Positions 7,185 to 15,070 of a stretch of DNA of 24,265 nt are shown in pieces. The notes below the pieces were generated by a model. The model saw nothing but the letters and a program-made list of their open reading frames with translations. It was not told where the DNA came from and did not search any database. The translations under genes were made by a program, and so were the position numbers. The stretch's first letter is position 1. Every line of letters begins with the position of its first letter. The DNA comes from an uncultured Oscillospiraceae bacterium (GTDB lineage Bacteria; Bacillota; Clostridia; Oscillospirales; Oscillospiraceae): NCBI GenBank assembly GCA_934668605.1, contig CAKUNY010000007.1, positions 1 through 24,265 of the forward strand, written 5' to 3'.

Positions 7185-8582
7185 TTAGTCGGCATACTCC
7201 GGGGTCAATTCTGTCGAAAGCTGCTGCATGCTCTTCGCAAACGCATCCGTATCCAGTCCGGCGTACTGGACAACGGCGCAGCGCCCGGCCTCCATCGGCG
7301 CCTCGCGCAGATAAAACTCCGACAGAAGCGGCGCGGAAAGCCCCGCCTTTTGAAGCTTCGCCGCAAGAACCTCTCCGCGCTCTTTCGTGTGGAAGGCCAG
7401 AAGAAAATGAAGCCCCGCGATGGCCTGCCTTGCCTCGCAGAGTTTCGCCAGCTCCGGCTGCGAGAGAATGTCCAGCAGCGTCTGCAAGCGCACCTTATAG
7501 TGCTTTTTCATCCGCGAGACGTGCCGCTCAAAGTAGCCGCCGTCCAGAAACCTCGTCAGCGTCAGCTGCTCAAAAGACGGCACAGCGCAGCTGTAAAAGC
7601 CCATCGTCTGCTGCCAGAGGCCAAGCAGCACCTGCGGCAGGATCATGTAGCTGATGCGAAGCGCGGGCGCGATGGTCTTGGAAAACGTGTTGAGATAGAT
7701 CACCCGGCCTCTCGTGTCCAGACTCTGAAGCGTCGGCACCGGCCTTCCGGAAAAACGGAACTCCGAGTCATAGTCATCCTCGATCAAGAACCTCCCCTCC
7801 GCGCGCTCCATCCACGCAAGAAGCTCCTGCCGCCGCGTGATCGGCATGACGGTTCCCGTCGGGTACTGGTGTGACGGCGACAGGTGGACGATCTGCGCGT
7901 CGCTTGCTTCCAGCTCTTCAACCCGCACGCCGCTTTCATCCATCGACACCGGCACGACCTGCGCGCCGCTTTTCTCGTATACCTGCGCGAGCGTCCGGTG
8001 GCAGGGGTCTTCGATCGCAAAGCGCCGGTTCCTCCCCAAAAACTGCACCAGAAGCGCGTAAAAATACTCCGTGCCAGCGCCGATGACGATCTGCTCCGGC
8101 TGCACCAAAAGCCCCCGCTGCCGCGCAAGCTCCCCCGCGATGGCCTGCCGCAGCGGAAGCAGCCCGCCGCTCGGAACCGGCTGGAGTAAATATTGACCTT
8201 CGTCCAAAATGACGCTTCGCATGAGCTTCGCCCACACGGAAAACGGAAAGAGCTCCGCCGCGGCGCTCTGCGCGAGTTCCGGTTCGCTCGGCCGCTCCGG
8301 CAGACTCGCTGGACGAACGGGCGGCTGCGCCAGAAGCGGCATATGCGCCACAAAGTAGCCCGAGCGCTCGCGCGATGTGAGATACCCTTCGTCCAGAAGC
8401 TGGGCGTAGGCCGTCTCAACGGTGATCTTGCTGAGACTCAAATGCTCGGCCAGCGCCCGCTTTGACGGAAGCTTCTCCCCGCCGGGGAGCCTGCCGGATA
8501 GAATGTCCGCGCGGATGGCCTCATAGAGCTGGGCATAGAGCGGCGTTTTGCTGCGCGGGGAAAGCTCGTAGGTTCGAATCAT
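7185..8582 (-). CDS. MocR/PdxR-type GntR regulator with aminotransferase-like domain
   Basis: A 465-residue two-part regulator. Residues about 10-80 are a GntR winged helix (PLYAQLYEAIRADILSGRL, then LPSKRALAEHLSLSKITVE). From about 105 onward is a class I aminotransferase-like domain that binds PLP: SPSHQYPTG (235-243), EDDYDSEF (268-275) and the PLP lysine K302 in NTFSKTIAP. Such MocR proteins sense PLP or amino compounds; PdxR members control vitamin B6 genes, often as activators. It diverges from an ECF transporter S component, its likely target. The start is ATG 8582, with CGGAGG upstream. The exact effector is not shown by sequence; a GABA- or taurine-type MocR is the main alternative. 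Confidence 0.9.
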   Translation of the reverse strand: MIRTYELSPRSKTPLYAQLYEAIRADILSGRLPGGEKLPSKRALAEHLSLSKITVETAYAQLLDEGYLTSRERSGYFVAHMPLLAQPPVRPASLPERPSEPELAQSAAAELFPFSVWAKLMRSVILDEGQYLLQPVPSGGLLPLRQAIAGELARQRGLLVQPEQIVIGAGTEYFYALLVQFLGRNRRFAIEDPCHRTLAQVYEKSGAQVVPVSMDESGVRVEELEASDAQIVHLSPSHQYPTGTVMPITRRQELLAWMERAEGRFLIEDDYDSEFRFSGRPVPTLQSLDTRGRVIYLNTFSKTIAPALRISYMILPQVLLGLWQQTMGFYSCAVPSFEQLTLTRFLDGGYFERHVSRMKKHYKVRLQTLLDILSQPELAKLCEARQAIAGLHFLLAFHTKERGEVLAAKLQKAGLSAPLLSEFYLREAPMEAGRCAVVQYAGLDTDAFAKSMQQLSTELTPEYAD

Positions 8583-8620
8583 GATTGCCTCCGATCTGGC
8601 CTTATAAATCAGAATTGTTT

Positions 8621-8654
8621 TGGCAATTTCTAAAGTGCCAGTCTATGCTATAAT
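8621..8654 (+). promoter_or_regulatory. Promoter and candidate MocR site before the ECF S-component gene
   Basis: There is a perfect -10 TATAAT at 8649-8654, but the -35 position at 17 bp (ATTTCT) is poor. An inverted repeat TGGCA-N10-TGCCA (8621-8640) covers that -35 position. A weak -35 under a palindrome is what an activator-dependent promoter looks like, which would fit the divergent MocR regulator. Confidence 0.5.
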
Positions 8655-8692
8655 ATCGGCACGCAATGAAAAAGTCAACGGAGGATTCCAAC

Positions 8693-9259
8693 ATGAAAGA
8701 GAAAAAGTTTTCCACGTATCAGATCGTATTTGTCGCAGTCATGGCGGCGCTCGTCTGCGTCGTGACCTTCTTCCGCTTCCCGCTTCTGGGCTCGAAGGTG
8801 CACTTCGCGAACGCCATGTGCCTGCTCTCCGGCATGCTCTTTGGCCCGATGCTGGGCGGTCTTGCGGCAGGCCTCGGCTCGATGCTCTATGACGCGCTGT
8901 TCGGCGGCTATGATTTTATCAACTGCCTGATCACGTTCGTGTCCAAGTTCCTGATGGCCGCGATCTGCGCCTGGATCGCCTTCGGCGGCGAGGAAGACAG
9001 CAAGGGCAAGCACGCGCGGCTCGTTGTGGGCAGCGTCGTCGGCGCACTGAGCTACGTCGCGCTCTATATGCTCAAAACGTATATTTTCCAGCGCTTTGTC
9101 CACGGATATCCCCTTGACGCGGTTGTCGTCACGATGGGCAGCAAGCTCCCGGCGTCGCTTATCAACGCCGTCTTCGCCATGATCGTCGCGCCCATTTTGT
9201 ACGCGGCCATCGCTCCGGCGCTGCGCCGCAAAGGCATGCTCGAAAAGCTCCGCAAATAA
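8693..9259 (+). CDS. ECF transporter S component, possibly for vitamin B6
   Basis: A 188-residue integral membrane substrate-binding subunit of an energy-coupling factor transporter. It has about five or six membrane helices. The start YQIVFVAVMAALVCVVTFF and the following HFANAMCLLSGMLFGPMLGGLAAGLG pattern are typical of S components in the COG4720-like (HmpT/PdxU) group. S components work with a shared EcfA/A'/T module encoded elsewhere. I chose ATG 8693 because CGGAGGA precedes it; an upstream in-frame ATG at 8666 has no ribosome site. The divergent MocR neighbour suggests pyridoxine or a related vitamer, while a thiamine precursor is an alternative. The specificity is inference. Confidence 0.85.
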   Translation: MKEKKFSTYQIVFVAVMAALVCVVTFFRFPLLGSKVHFANAMCLLSGMLFGPMLGGLAAGLGSMLYDALFGGYDFINCLITFVSKFLMAAICAWIAFGGEEDSKGKHARLVVGSVVGALSYVALYMLKTYIFQRFVHGYPLDAVVVTMGSKLPASLINAVFAMIVAPILYAAIAPALRRKGMLEKLRK

Positions 9260-9267
9260 GCAGCATA

Positions 9268-9315
9268 CAAAAAGCCCGCGTGTAACGATCAAATCGCCGC
9301 ACGCGGGCTTTGTTT
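9268..9315. terminator. Terminator after the ECF gene, probably bidirectional
   Basis: A 12-bp perfect stem (AAAGCCCGCGTG at 9271-9282 with CACGCGGGCTTT at 9300-9311) and a 17-base loop. The plus strand continues TTTGTTTG, and the minus strand gives five U from the A run at 9269-9273. Confidence 0.8.
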
Positions 9316-9352
9316 GTTAGAAGGTATATTCTTCCGCAACGTACAGGAAATC

Positions 9353-9461
9353 TCGTAGGGGCGGGCGACTCTGCCCGCCCTTTGGCAGTACGATTTCGCC
9401 GCAGAATATCGCGTTTCGGAAGTGCGTTTTGCCGGGCGGACAGAGTCGTCCGCCCCTACGA
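9353..9461 (+). repeat. Intergenic two-hairpin repeat, copy 2 (forward orientation)
   Basis: It begins TCGTAGGGG and ends CCCCTACGA. The left hairpin is GGGCGGGC (9359-9366) with GCCCGCCC (9373-9380); the right is GGGCGGAC (9434-9441) with GTCCGCCC (9448-9455). The centre reads GGCAGTACGATTTCGCCGCA, then TTTCGGAAGTGCGTTTTGCC, nearly identical to the reverse complement of copy 1. An eight-base C run (9463-9470) follows the right end. It lies between convergent genes. Confidence 0.85.
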
Positions 9462-9501
9462 ACCCCCCCCGGAAGATTTCCGAAATTCCGAAGGGTAGCG
9501 G

Positions 9502-10578
9502 TTATGCGCCCTGAACGATCGCCCAGAACGCATTTGCGGTCGGAGCCAGCAGCGCATCGGGGTATTCGTAATCCTTCGTGTGAAGCGGAGCGTGGGCTTC
9601 TCCTGCGCCGATGCCGAAGAATGCACCGGGGATATGCAGGAGGTAATGACCAAAGTCCTCGCTCCAGCGCATGGGAACCTCCAGCGTTTTCCCTCCGCAA
9701 AGAGAAAGCACCTTCTGCGCGCACACCGGGGTATTTTCCGTCGCGGGGAACACGTCCTGTTCTTCAAATGAAACGTCCAACCCCGCTTCCTCCGCCAGCG
9801 CCTTCGCGCAGCCAAGCACTGCCGTCCGGAGGGCGTCCAAATCCCGGTTTCGCTCCGCGCGCAGCGTCAGCCAGACCTCCGCCCGTGCGCACGCCGCGCC
9901 GAAGGCCTTCTCTCCGAGCTCCGCGCCAATGACCGTGCAGAGCGTCATAGCCGTAAAATGCGCCGGATTTGCCAGCTCCGGCAGCGCGCAGAGAAGCTTC
10001 CCCACGGCAAGCGCCGGATTTTTTCCGTTCTCCGGGTAGGCCGCGTGCGTCGGAGCGCCCTGAAAGCGAAGCGTCACACCGCGAGACGCGCAGGCAAATG
10101 TGCCGGGCTTCGTGTAGACCGCGCCTTCCGGAAAGCCTGGAAGATTGTGCGCGCCGTAAATTTCGGCAACTTGCTCCTTTTCGAAGAGCTCGCAGCAGGG
10201 AGCCGCGCCCGCGCCGGTTTCTTCGGCGGGCTGGAACAGAAGAAACACGTTCCGGCCTACGCTTTTTCCTTCCAGCAGCAAGGCCACCGCGCAGAGACTC
10301 GCCGCGTGCCCGTCGTGCCCGCAAAGGTGCGCCGCGCCGCCGTCCAGTGTCGCCAAAGCATCAAAGTCTGCGCGCAGGGCAATCGCGGGCTTAGAGGAAT
10401 TCTCCTCCCGGTGCGCCGCGTAGAACCCTTCGCCGCAGGGGTGAATCTCCAATGCTGTGTGCTCGCGCAGAAAGTCCTGCAAAAGCGCCTTCGTCCTGAC
10501 CTCCTGCCCGGAAATTTCGGGGCATTGGTGCAGCGCATGGCGCAGGTTCTGAATCAGTTGAAGCTGCTGGTTCGTCAT
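9502..10578 (-). CDS. M20-family amidohydrolase (N-acyl amino acid hydrolase type)
   Basis: A 358-residue metal-dependent hydrolase of the M20D type, which cleaves amide bonds in N-acyl amino acids, hippurate-like compounds or similar. Predicted metal ligands are all present: C86 and H88 in LCGHDGH, E119/E120 in FQPAEETGAG, H144 in GAHNLPGFP, and a C-terminal His in APLHTKDYEYPD. An inserted dimerisation (lid) domain occupies about residues 170-275. The start is ATG 10578, with GGAAGAG upstream. It lies downstream of ade on the same strand, but a terminator separates them, so it probably has its own promoter, which I could not pick out. There is no signal peptide, so it is cytoplasmic. The substrate is unknown. 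Confidence 0.88.
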   Translation of the reverse strand: MTNQQLQLIQNLRHALHQCPEISGQEVRTKALLQDFLREHTALEIHPCGEGFYAAHREENSSKPAIALRADFDALATLDGGAAHLCGHDGHAASLCAVALLLEGKSVGRNVFLLFQPAEETGAGAAPCCELFEKEQVAEIYGAHNLPGFPEGAVYTKPGTFACASRGVTLRFQGAPTHAAYPENGKNPALAVGKLLCALPELANPAHFTAMTLCTVIGAELGEKAFGAACARAEVWLTLRAERNRDLDALRTAVLGCAKALAEEAGLDVSFEEQDVFPATENTPVCAQKVLSLCGGKTLEVPMRWSEDFGHYLLHIPGAFFGIGAGEAHAPLHTKDYEYPDALLAPTANAFWAIVQGA

Positions 10579-10595
10579 AATTCTCTTCCTTTCCG

Positions 10596-10629
10596 AAAAA
10601 AGCGGACAGACGGTTTTCCGCCTGCCCGC
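10596..10629 (-). terminator. Terminator after adenine deaminase
   Basis: On the minus strand a 12-bp stem including two G-U pairs (bases 10618-10629 with 10602-10613) and loop AAAA is followed by six U. It separates ade from the amidohydrolase gene. Confidence 0.8.
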
Positions 10630-10650
10630 AATGTTTTTATCCGATGGAGA

Positions 10651-12387
10651 TCAGATGTACTGCTGGGTTTCCACGTCGATCACGCCGCGCGTTGTGATGC
10701 GGAGCGTCGGGATGACCGGCAGCGCCATGAAGCTGAGCGTCATGAACGGATCGATGCCGCGGCTCACGCCGAGGGAGAACGCCGCGTCCTTCGCCGCCTC
10801 GAGCTCCTCGTTCATTTTCGTGAGCGGCTCGTCGGACATGATGCCCGCGATCTCCAGAACGACGCTCGAGAGAACCTTGCCGTCCTTGACGACGACAATG
10901 CCGCCGTGGTTTTCGACAATGTAGTTTGCCGCAAACGCCATATCCGCCGCGTTCGTGCCGACAACAATGATGTTGTGCGAGTCGTGGGAAATGGACGTCG
11001 CGACCGCGCCGGACTTGAGGCCGTAGCCCTGAATGTAGCCGAGGCCAATGTGGCCGGTGTTCTTGTGCCGCTCAACGACGGCGATTTTCAGGATGTCCTT
11101 CTCCAAGTCTACATGCTCTGCGTAGCCGTTGTCGGTCGTGACGATCTCGCCCGGAATCATGCCAATGACGCCGCGCTGCCGCACGTCTTCGAAGTCGGCT
11201 TCTGTCAGGTGCCGGACATGGAACGTGTCGTGCGCCCGCTCGTCCAGATATTCCTCGATTGCGGGGGCGGGGAACTCCTTGAGCTTGCCGTCATTATAAT
11301 ACAGCTCGCCCTTTTTGAAAACCATTTCGACGTTAAAATTCTTGAAATTGTCGATGATCGCGAAGTCCGCCAGATACCCGGGGGCGATTGCGCCGCGGTT
11401 ATTGAGCAGGAAGTAGCGCGCCGCGTGGTGGCAGGCGACCTTGACGGTCAGAATCGGGTCTGCGCCGTACTTGTTGATGGCCTCGCGGCAGATGTAGTCG
11501 ATGTGACCCTTCTCCAAAAGATCGTTCGGGTGCTTGTCGTCCGTGCAGAACATGCAGCGCTCGGCGTACTGCGGGGTAAGAAGTCCCGCCAACGCCTCGA
11601 GGTTTCTTGCCGCCGTGCCCTCGCGGATCATGATGAACTGGCCGCGCTTGAGCTTTTCGAGCGCGTCTTCGATCGTCGAGCACTCATGATCAGAGTAAAC
11701 GCCCGCCGCGATGTACGTATCCAGATCTTTCCCGAGCAGACCCGGCGCGTGCCCGTCGATCTTCTTGTGGTGCGCCTGCGCGGCGACAATCTTGGAGACG
11801 ACCTCCTTGTCGTTGTGAATGACGCCGTATGCGTTCATCATCTCGGCCAGACCCTGGACTCTGGGGTAGTCATAGAACGAGTCGATCGCGCGGTAGTCTA
11901 AATTCGCGCCCGATTCGTCCATCGGCGTTGCCGGAACGCAGGACGGCAGCATGAACCGCACGTCGATGGGGAGGTCTTCCGTTGCCTGGAACATGTAGTC
12001 GATGCCGTCGGTTCCCATGACGTTCGTGATCTCGTGGGGGTCGGTGATGACGGTCGTCGTGCCATGCGGCAGCGTGGCTCTTACGAATTCCTTGGGGCTG
12101 ACGAGGCTCGACTCCAGATGGATATGCGCGTCAATAAAGCCCGGGCAGACGATTTTGCCCGTCATGTCGTATTCGACCTCGCCGTCGTACGCTCCCAGAC
12201 CCACGATCAGGCCGTTGGCGCAGGCGATATCGCAGGTCGTCAGCTCGTTGGAGAAGACGTTGACGAACGTCGCGTTCTTGAGCACCAGATCGGCCTTTTT
12301 GCGGCCAGAGGCGGCTTCAATCACCTTCTGCTTTTTCAGAAGCTTTCTCTGAATTTTTCCCGCGTAGCTTTCGGTTGTGACTGCCAT
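10651..12387 (-). CDS. ade: Adenine deaminase
   Basis: A 578-residue amidohydrolase-superfamily enzyme converting adenine to hypoxanthine and ammonia, in the cytoplasm, with a metal centre. The composite N-terminal beta domain is followed by the metal-binding PGFIDAHIHLESS (residues about 82-94), then THIS-type family motifs DPHEITNVMG, DGHAPGL and FCTDDKHPNDLLEKGHIDY. Length fits the Ade family (about 570-600). The start is ATG 12387, preceded by AAAGGATG. A strong promoter lies at 12494-12522. With the xanthine dehydrogenase and nucleoside hydrolase further along, it feeds purine breakdown or salvage. I searched the roughly 105-nt leader for a purine riboswitch and saw none; a short CTGTG/CACAG hairpin is the only structure. 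Confidence 0.96.
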   Translation of the reverse strand: MAVTTESYAGKIQRKLLKKQKVIEAASGRKKADLVLKNATFVNVFSNELTTCDIACANGLIVGLGAYDGEVEYDMTGKIVCPGFIDAHIHLESSLVSPKEFVRATLPHGTTTVITDPHEITNVMGTDGIDYMFQATEDLPIDVRFMLPSCVPATPMDESGANLDYRAIDSFYDYPRVQGLAEMMNAYGVIHNDKEVVSKIVAAQAHHKKIDGHAPGLLGKDLDTYIAAGVYSDHECSTIEDALEKLKRGQFIMIREGTAARNLEALAGLLTPQYAERCMFCTDDKHPNDLLEKGHIDYICREAINKYGADPILTVKVACHHAARYFLLNNRGAIAPGYLADFAIIDNFKNFNVEMVFKKGELYYNDGKLKEFPAPAIEEYLDERAHDTFHVRHLTEADFEDVRQRGVIGMIPGEIVTTDNGYAEHVDLEKDILKIAVVERHKNTGHIGLGYIQGYGLKSGAVATSISHDSHNIIVVGTNAADMAFAANYIVENHGGIVVVKDGKVLSSVVLEIAGIMSDEPLTKMNEELEAAKDAAFSLGVSRGIDPFMTLSFMALPVIPTLRITTRGVIDVETQQYI

Positions 12388-12493
12388 GAGAAATCATCCT
12401 TTCTTCGTTATAAACTGGCGCTGATCATCGCCGTGTGTCCGGTTGCTTCCGCTTCTGTGTGTTAAGCACAGCTTCTTGCTGGTATTAGCACAA

Positions 12494-12522
12494 ATTATAC
12501 TCCAATGCACAGAATTTGTCCA
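12494..12522 (-). promoter_or_regulatory. ade promoter
   Basis: Minus strand: TGGACA (12522-12517), a 17-bp spacer and TATAAT (12499-12494). A near-consensus promoter, about 105 nt before the ade start. Confidence 0.75.
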
Positions 12523-12580
12523 TACTGTTTTTGTGGCTGCTCTAAAAATTTGTTTGTTTTCGCCGATGCTGAACGGGTTC

Positions 12581-12609
12581 TGTACAAGCAGGTGCCGCCA
12601 TGCTATACT
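12581..12609 (+). promoter_or_regulatory. queH promoter
   Basis: TGTACA (12581-12586), a 17-bp spacer and TATACT (12604-12609), 33 bases before the queH start. It diverges from the ade promoter. Confidence 0.6.
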
Positions 12610-12642
12610 ATAAAAATCAAACGATCAAATTGAGGCGAGACT

Positions 12643-13188
12643 ATGAAGCTTTTGATGCACATCTGCTGCGCGCCGTGCGCCAATCTGCCGATCGACGTGC
12701 TGCGCGCGGACGGAATCGATCTGACCGGCTACTGGTATAACCCGAACATCCACCCCTTCACTGAATACCGCGCGCGCCGCAACTGCTTGCAGGAATACGC
12801 GAAGACGATCGAGCTTCCCCTTCTCGTGCGCGACGATTACGGCCTTCGCCCCTTTGTCCGCGCGGTGGCGGACGATATCGCCGGACGCTGCGTCAAGTGC
12901 TACGAGATGCGGCTGTTTGAGGCGGCGAGAGCGGCAAAGGAGGGCGGCTTCGACGCGTTCACCTCTTCCCTTTTTATCAGCCCCTACCAGCAGCACGAGC
13001 TCATGCGGGACGTTGCCTACCGGGCGGGCGAGGCATACGGCGTGCAGTTTTACTATCAGGATTTCCGCCCCCTGTTCCGCGACGGCCAGACAAGAGCCCG
13101 CGAGCTGGGGTTCTACATCCAGAAATACTGCGGCTGCGTCTTCTCCGAGCAGGAGCGATATCAGAAGCCCTCAAAAATCATTCCGTAA
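12643..13188 (+). CDS. queH: Epoxyqueuosine reductase QueH
   Basis: A 181-residue QueH (formerly DUF208) protein that reduces epoxyqueuosine in tRNA to queuosine, the last step of Q synthesis, replacing the cobalamin-dependent QueG. The family signature HICCAPCA is at residues 6-13. YNPNIHPFTEYRAR follows, then the Cys pair C83/C86 in RCVKCYEMRL and C163/C165 in KYCGCVFSEQERY. These cysteines supply the iron-sulfur and second-metal ligands in characterised members. It appears complete. The start is ATG 12643, with GAGGCG upstream, and the promoter is at 12581-12609. It is a single-gene transcript: bioY is convergent on the far side. Confidence 0.95.
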   Translation: MKLLMHICCAPCANLPIDVLRADGIDLTGYWYNPNIHPFTEYRARRNCLQEYAKTIELPLLVRDDYGLRPFVRAVADDIAGRCVKCYEMRLFEAARAAKEGGFDAFTSSLFISPYQQHELMRDVAYRAGEAYGVQFYYQDFRPLFRDGQTRARELGFYIQKYCGCVFSEQERYQKPSKIIP

Positions 13189-13203
13189 AATGTCCCAAAT
13201 CTG

Positions 13204-13311
13204 CGTAGGGGGCGATTGAGCACATCGCCCCATTGGGAAGTTGCGAATTCGCCGCAGATTTCCGCAAAACCGGCTCGTTCTGCCGGGTCGATGTGGGCAT
13301 CGACCCCTACG
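13204..13311 (+). repeat. Intergenic two-hairpin repeat, copy 3 (forward orientation)
   Basis: It runs from CGTAGGGG to CCCCTACG. The left hairpin is GGGGCGAT (13209-13216) with ATCGCCCC (13224-13231); the right is GGGTCGATG (13285-13293) with CATCGACCC (13298-13306). The centre carries GGGAAGTTGCGAATTCGCC and TCTGCCGGG. It is the same design as copies 1 and 2 but with different stem sequences. It lies between convergent queH and bioY. Confidence 0.85.
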
Positions 13312-13340
13312 AACTTCCCGGAGAGTTCCTCGGAATTCTG

Positions 13341-13378
13341 AAAAAAGCCCGCCGCATTCTCTGATGCGGCGGGCTTTT
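13341..13378. terminator. Bidirectional terminator between queH and bioY
   Basis: A 15-bp perfect stem (13343-13357 with 13364-13378, core GCCCGCCGCAT) and loop TCTCTG. There is an A run on the left (13341-13346) and a T run on the right, so it can end transcripts from both sides. Confidence 0.9.
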
Positions 13379-13412
13379 CTTGACTTTTGAGCCAACTTGT
13401 GGCAACATGATA

Positions 13413-13973
13413 TCAGGCAGATTTCTTCTGCGGCAGGGCGAACATGGCGGGCATGCGGCGCGTGATGGCGACGCAGAGAAGGCTTCCGAGCGCGATTTTC
13501 AGAAGGTCGCCCGGCAGATAAATGAGCATGCCCTTGCTAATGACCTGCCAGAACGTGAGCCCTTTTCCCAAGTAGCCGTTCGCGATCAGCGCCATATACG
13601 GAACACCGATGGCATATAAAACGGCGAGCCCCGCGAGCATGGAAAGCGCCGTTCGCCAGAAGGTAAGCGGCCGCCTGGCGAGCTTCCCGATCACGTAGGC
13701 GCACGGGATGAGCCCCAGAAGAAAGCCGAAGGTTGGCTGGAAAATATACGAAAAGCCGCCGCCGAGCGCGAAAATCGGCACACCCACGAGGCCGATGAGA
13801 ACATACACGGCCTGCGACAAGGCGCCATAGCCCGCGCCCAGCAGAACGCCCGCCATCGCCGTAAAGAGAAATTGCAGCGAAATCGCGGCCAGGGCAAACG
13901 GAATTTTGAAAAATGCGCCGACCGCCGTCAGCGCGGCAAAGAGCGCGCAGAGAATCATTGTCCGGGTTTTCAT
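13413..13973 (-). CDS. bioY: Biotin transporter BioY (ECF S component)
   Basis: A 186-residue membrane protein, the biotin-binding S component of an ECF transporter. About six helices are visible: TMILCALFAALTAVGAF, then the conserved family run from PFALAAISLQFLFTAMAG to LLGAGYGALSQAVYVLIG, with VGVPIFALGGGFSYIFQPTFGFLLG typical of BioY. I chose ATG 13973 because AGGAGG lies just upstream; the frame stays open upstream to 14054 across the operator but has no ribosome site there. It diverges from birA over a BirA box, so it should be repressed when biotin is plentiful. A bidirectional terminator ends the gene. Confidence 0.95.
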   Translation of the reverse strand: MKTRTMILCALFAALTAVGAFFKIPFALAAISLQFLFTAMAGVLLGAGYGALSQAVYVLIGLVGVPIFALGGGFSYIFQPTFGFLLGLIPCAYVIGKLARRPLTFWRTALSMLAGLAVLYAIGVPYMALIANGYLGKGLTFWQVISKGMLIYLPGDLLKIALGSLLCVAITRRMPAMFALPQKKSA

Positions 13974-13985
13974 GGTTCCTCCTAA

Positions 13986-14020
13986 TTGTAAACTTGATTT
14001 TTTCGTTTTATGGTTTACAA
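13986..14020. promoter_or_regulatory. BirA operator (biotin box) between bioY and birA
   Basis: TTGTAAAC (13986-13993), 19 bases, then GTTTACAA (14013-14020): an inverted repeat with the half-sites known for BirA operators. It lies just downstream of the bioY -10 box and overlaps the birA promoter, so one site could repress both genes. Confidence 0.85.
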
Positions 14021-14021
14021 T
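13994..14021 (+). promoter_or_regulatory. Probable birA promoter
   Basis: TTGATT (13994-13999), a 16-bp spacer and TACAAT (14016-14021), embedded in the BirA operator. A moderate match. Confidence 0.5.
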
Positions 14022-14025
14022 AGAG

Positions 14026-14054
14026 AGTATAGCAGATTCCCTCCCAAAACACAA
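14026..14054 (-). promoter_or_regulatory. Probable bioY promoter
   Basis: Minus strand: TTGTGT (14054-14049), a 17-bp spacer and TATACT (14031-14026). The BirA operator begins a few bases downstream, over the predicted transcription start. Confidence 0.6.
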
Positions 14055-14065
14055 GGAGAATTTTT

Positions 14066-15037
14066 ATGACGAAAGAAGACGTTCTGGCGCTGCTGGAGCA
14101 GGCTCTCGCGCCCGTCTCCGGCGAGCAGATGTGCAAAACGCTGGGGCTTACGCGCGCGGCGGTCTGGAAAGCGATCGAAGCGCTGCGCGCGGACGGGTTT
14201 GAGATCGAAGCGGCCACAAGGCGGGGATACCTTCTGCGTACGCGCCCGCTGACAAAAAGCGCGCTTGAAAAGCAGCTGGCGGGGCAGTTTCCGGCGGAAA
14301 GGCTCATCGTCCTTCCCGAGGTCGACTCGACGAACAATTATCTCAAAACGCTCGCCGCAAACGGCGCGCCGGACGGGACGGCGGTCTTGTCTCTCAAGCA
14401 GACGGCCGGGCGCGGCCGGCGGGGCAGAAGCTTTCTGTCGGAGCCGGGTGGGCTCTACCTGAGCTTTCTGATGCGGCCGCATGAGCCTGCCGAAGCGCTT
14501 TTGCATCTGACGGCGCTGGCGGGACTGTGCGTGTGCGAAGCCGTTCGGCAGGTGACGGGCATGCAGGCCGGCATCAAATGGCCGAACGACCCGGTTCTGA
14601 ACGGGAAAAAGCTCTGCGGCATTTTAACGGAGCTCTCGGTGTCGCTCGAGACGCAGGAGCCGGAGTACGTCGTCATCGGCATCGGCGTCAACTGCAATCA
14701 AAGGAGCTTTCCGGAGGAGCTCTCGATGGCAACGTCTCTTCGCATCGAGGGAGGCTGCCCGGTTGACGTGAACGCCGTCGCGGCGGCGCTTTTGCTGGAG
14801 CTTTCGCGCATGCGCCGGGAATTTCTGACGCAGAAGGACGCATGGGTGCGCGCATTCGCGGAGCGGTGCCTCACAGTCGGCAGGGACGTGCAGATCCTGC
14901 GCGCCGGGGAAGCAAGGCAGGCCAGAGCCACCGGCATCGGCAAGGACGCGGAGCTGCTGGTCGAGTACCCGGACGGCACCACCGGAAGCGTCGCATCCGG
15001 CGAGGTATCGGTGCGCGGGCTGTATGGTTATGTATAA
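14066..15037 (+). CDS. birA: Bifunctional biotin--protein ligase / biotin repressor BirA
   Basis: A 323-residue protein that makes biotinyl-AMP, attaches biotin to carboxylases, and binds DNA when holding biotinyl-AMP. Residues 1-60 are a winged helix (GEQMCKTLGLTRAAVWKAIEAL, shown in part), so this is the regulatory (class II) form. The catalytic part has the biotinyl-AMP loop GRGRRGRSF at 115-123 and KWPND (171-175) followed by GKK, with lysines for biotin and ATP. A small C-terminal domain ends in VRGLYGYV. The start is ATG 14066, with AAGGAG upstream. It is probably autoregulated through the operator at 13986-14020. The nitroreductase gene follows 33 bases later and dsdA after that, so all three may share a transcript. 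Confidence 0.96.
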   Translation: MTKEDVLALLEQALAPVSGEQMCKTLGLTRAAVWKAIEALRADGFEIEAATRRGYLLRTRPLTKSALEKQLAGQFPAERLIVLPEVDSTNNYLKTLAANGAPDGTAVLSLKQTAGRGRRGRSFLSEPGGLYLSFLMRPHEPAEALLHLTALAGLCVCEAVRQVTGMQAGIKWPNDPVLNGKKLCGILTELSVSLETQEPEYVVIGIGVNCNQRSFPEELSMATSLRIEGGCPVDVNAVAAALLLELSRMRREFLTQKDAWVRAFAERCLTVGRDVQILRAGEARQARATGIGKDAELLVEYPDGTTGSVASGEVSVRGLYGYV

Positions 15038-15070
15038 GCGTCATTTGGCGCAAGCGAAAGGAGCATTTTT

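Noticed and set aside
9463..9470. Run of eight C beside repeat copy 2.
   Set aside because: Probably a slippage or assembly-prone homopolymer; it is not in the other copies and lies in no gene.
9958..11901. A 647-codon open frame on the plus strand opposite ade and the amidohydrolase.
   Set aside because: It is antisense to two clearly conserved genes; GC-rich codon use leaves few stops on the opposite strand. Its sequence is rich in Arg/Val/Ala/Asp and matches no family I know.
12388..12500. Possible purine riboswitch in the ade leader.
   Set aside because: I looked for the three-way junction with its conserved loops and found only a short CTGTG/CACAG hairpin.
13204..13311. The CGTAGGGG...CCCCTACG repeats read as CRISPR or as plain terminators.
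   Set aside because: They are dispersed singly, have no spacer array, and lack T tracts; true terminators lie beside each one.
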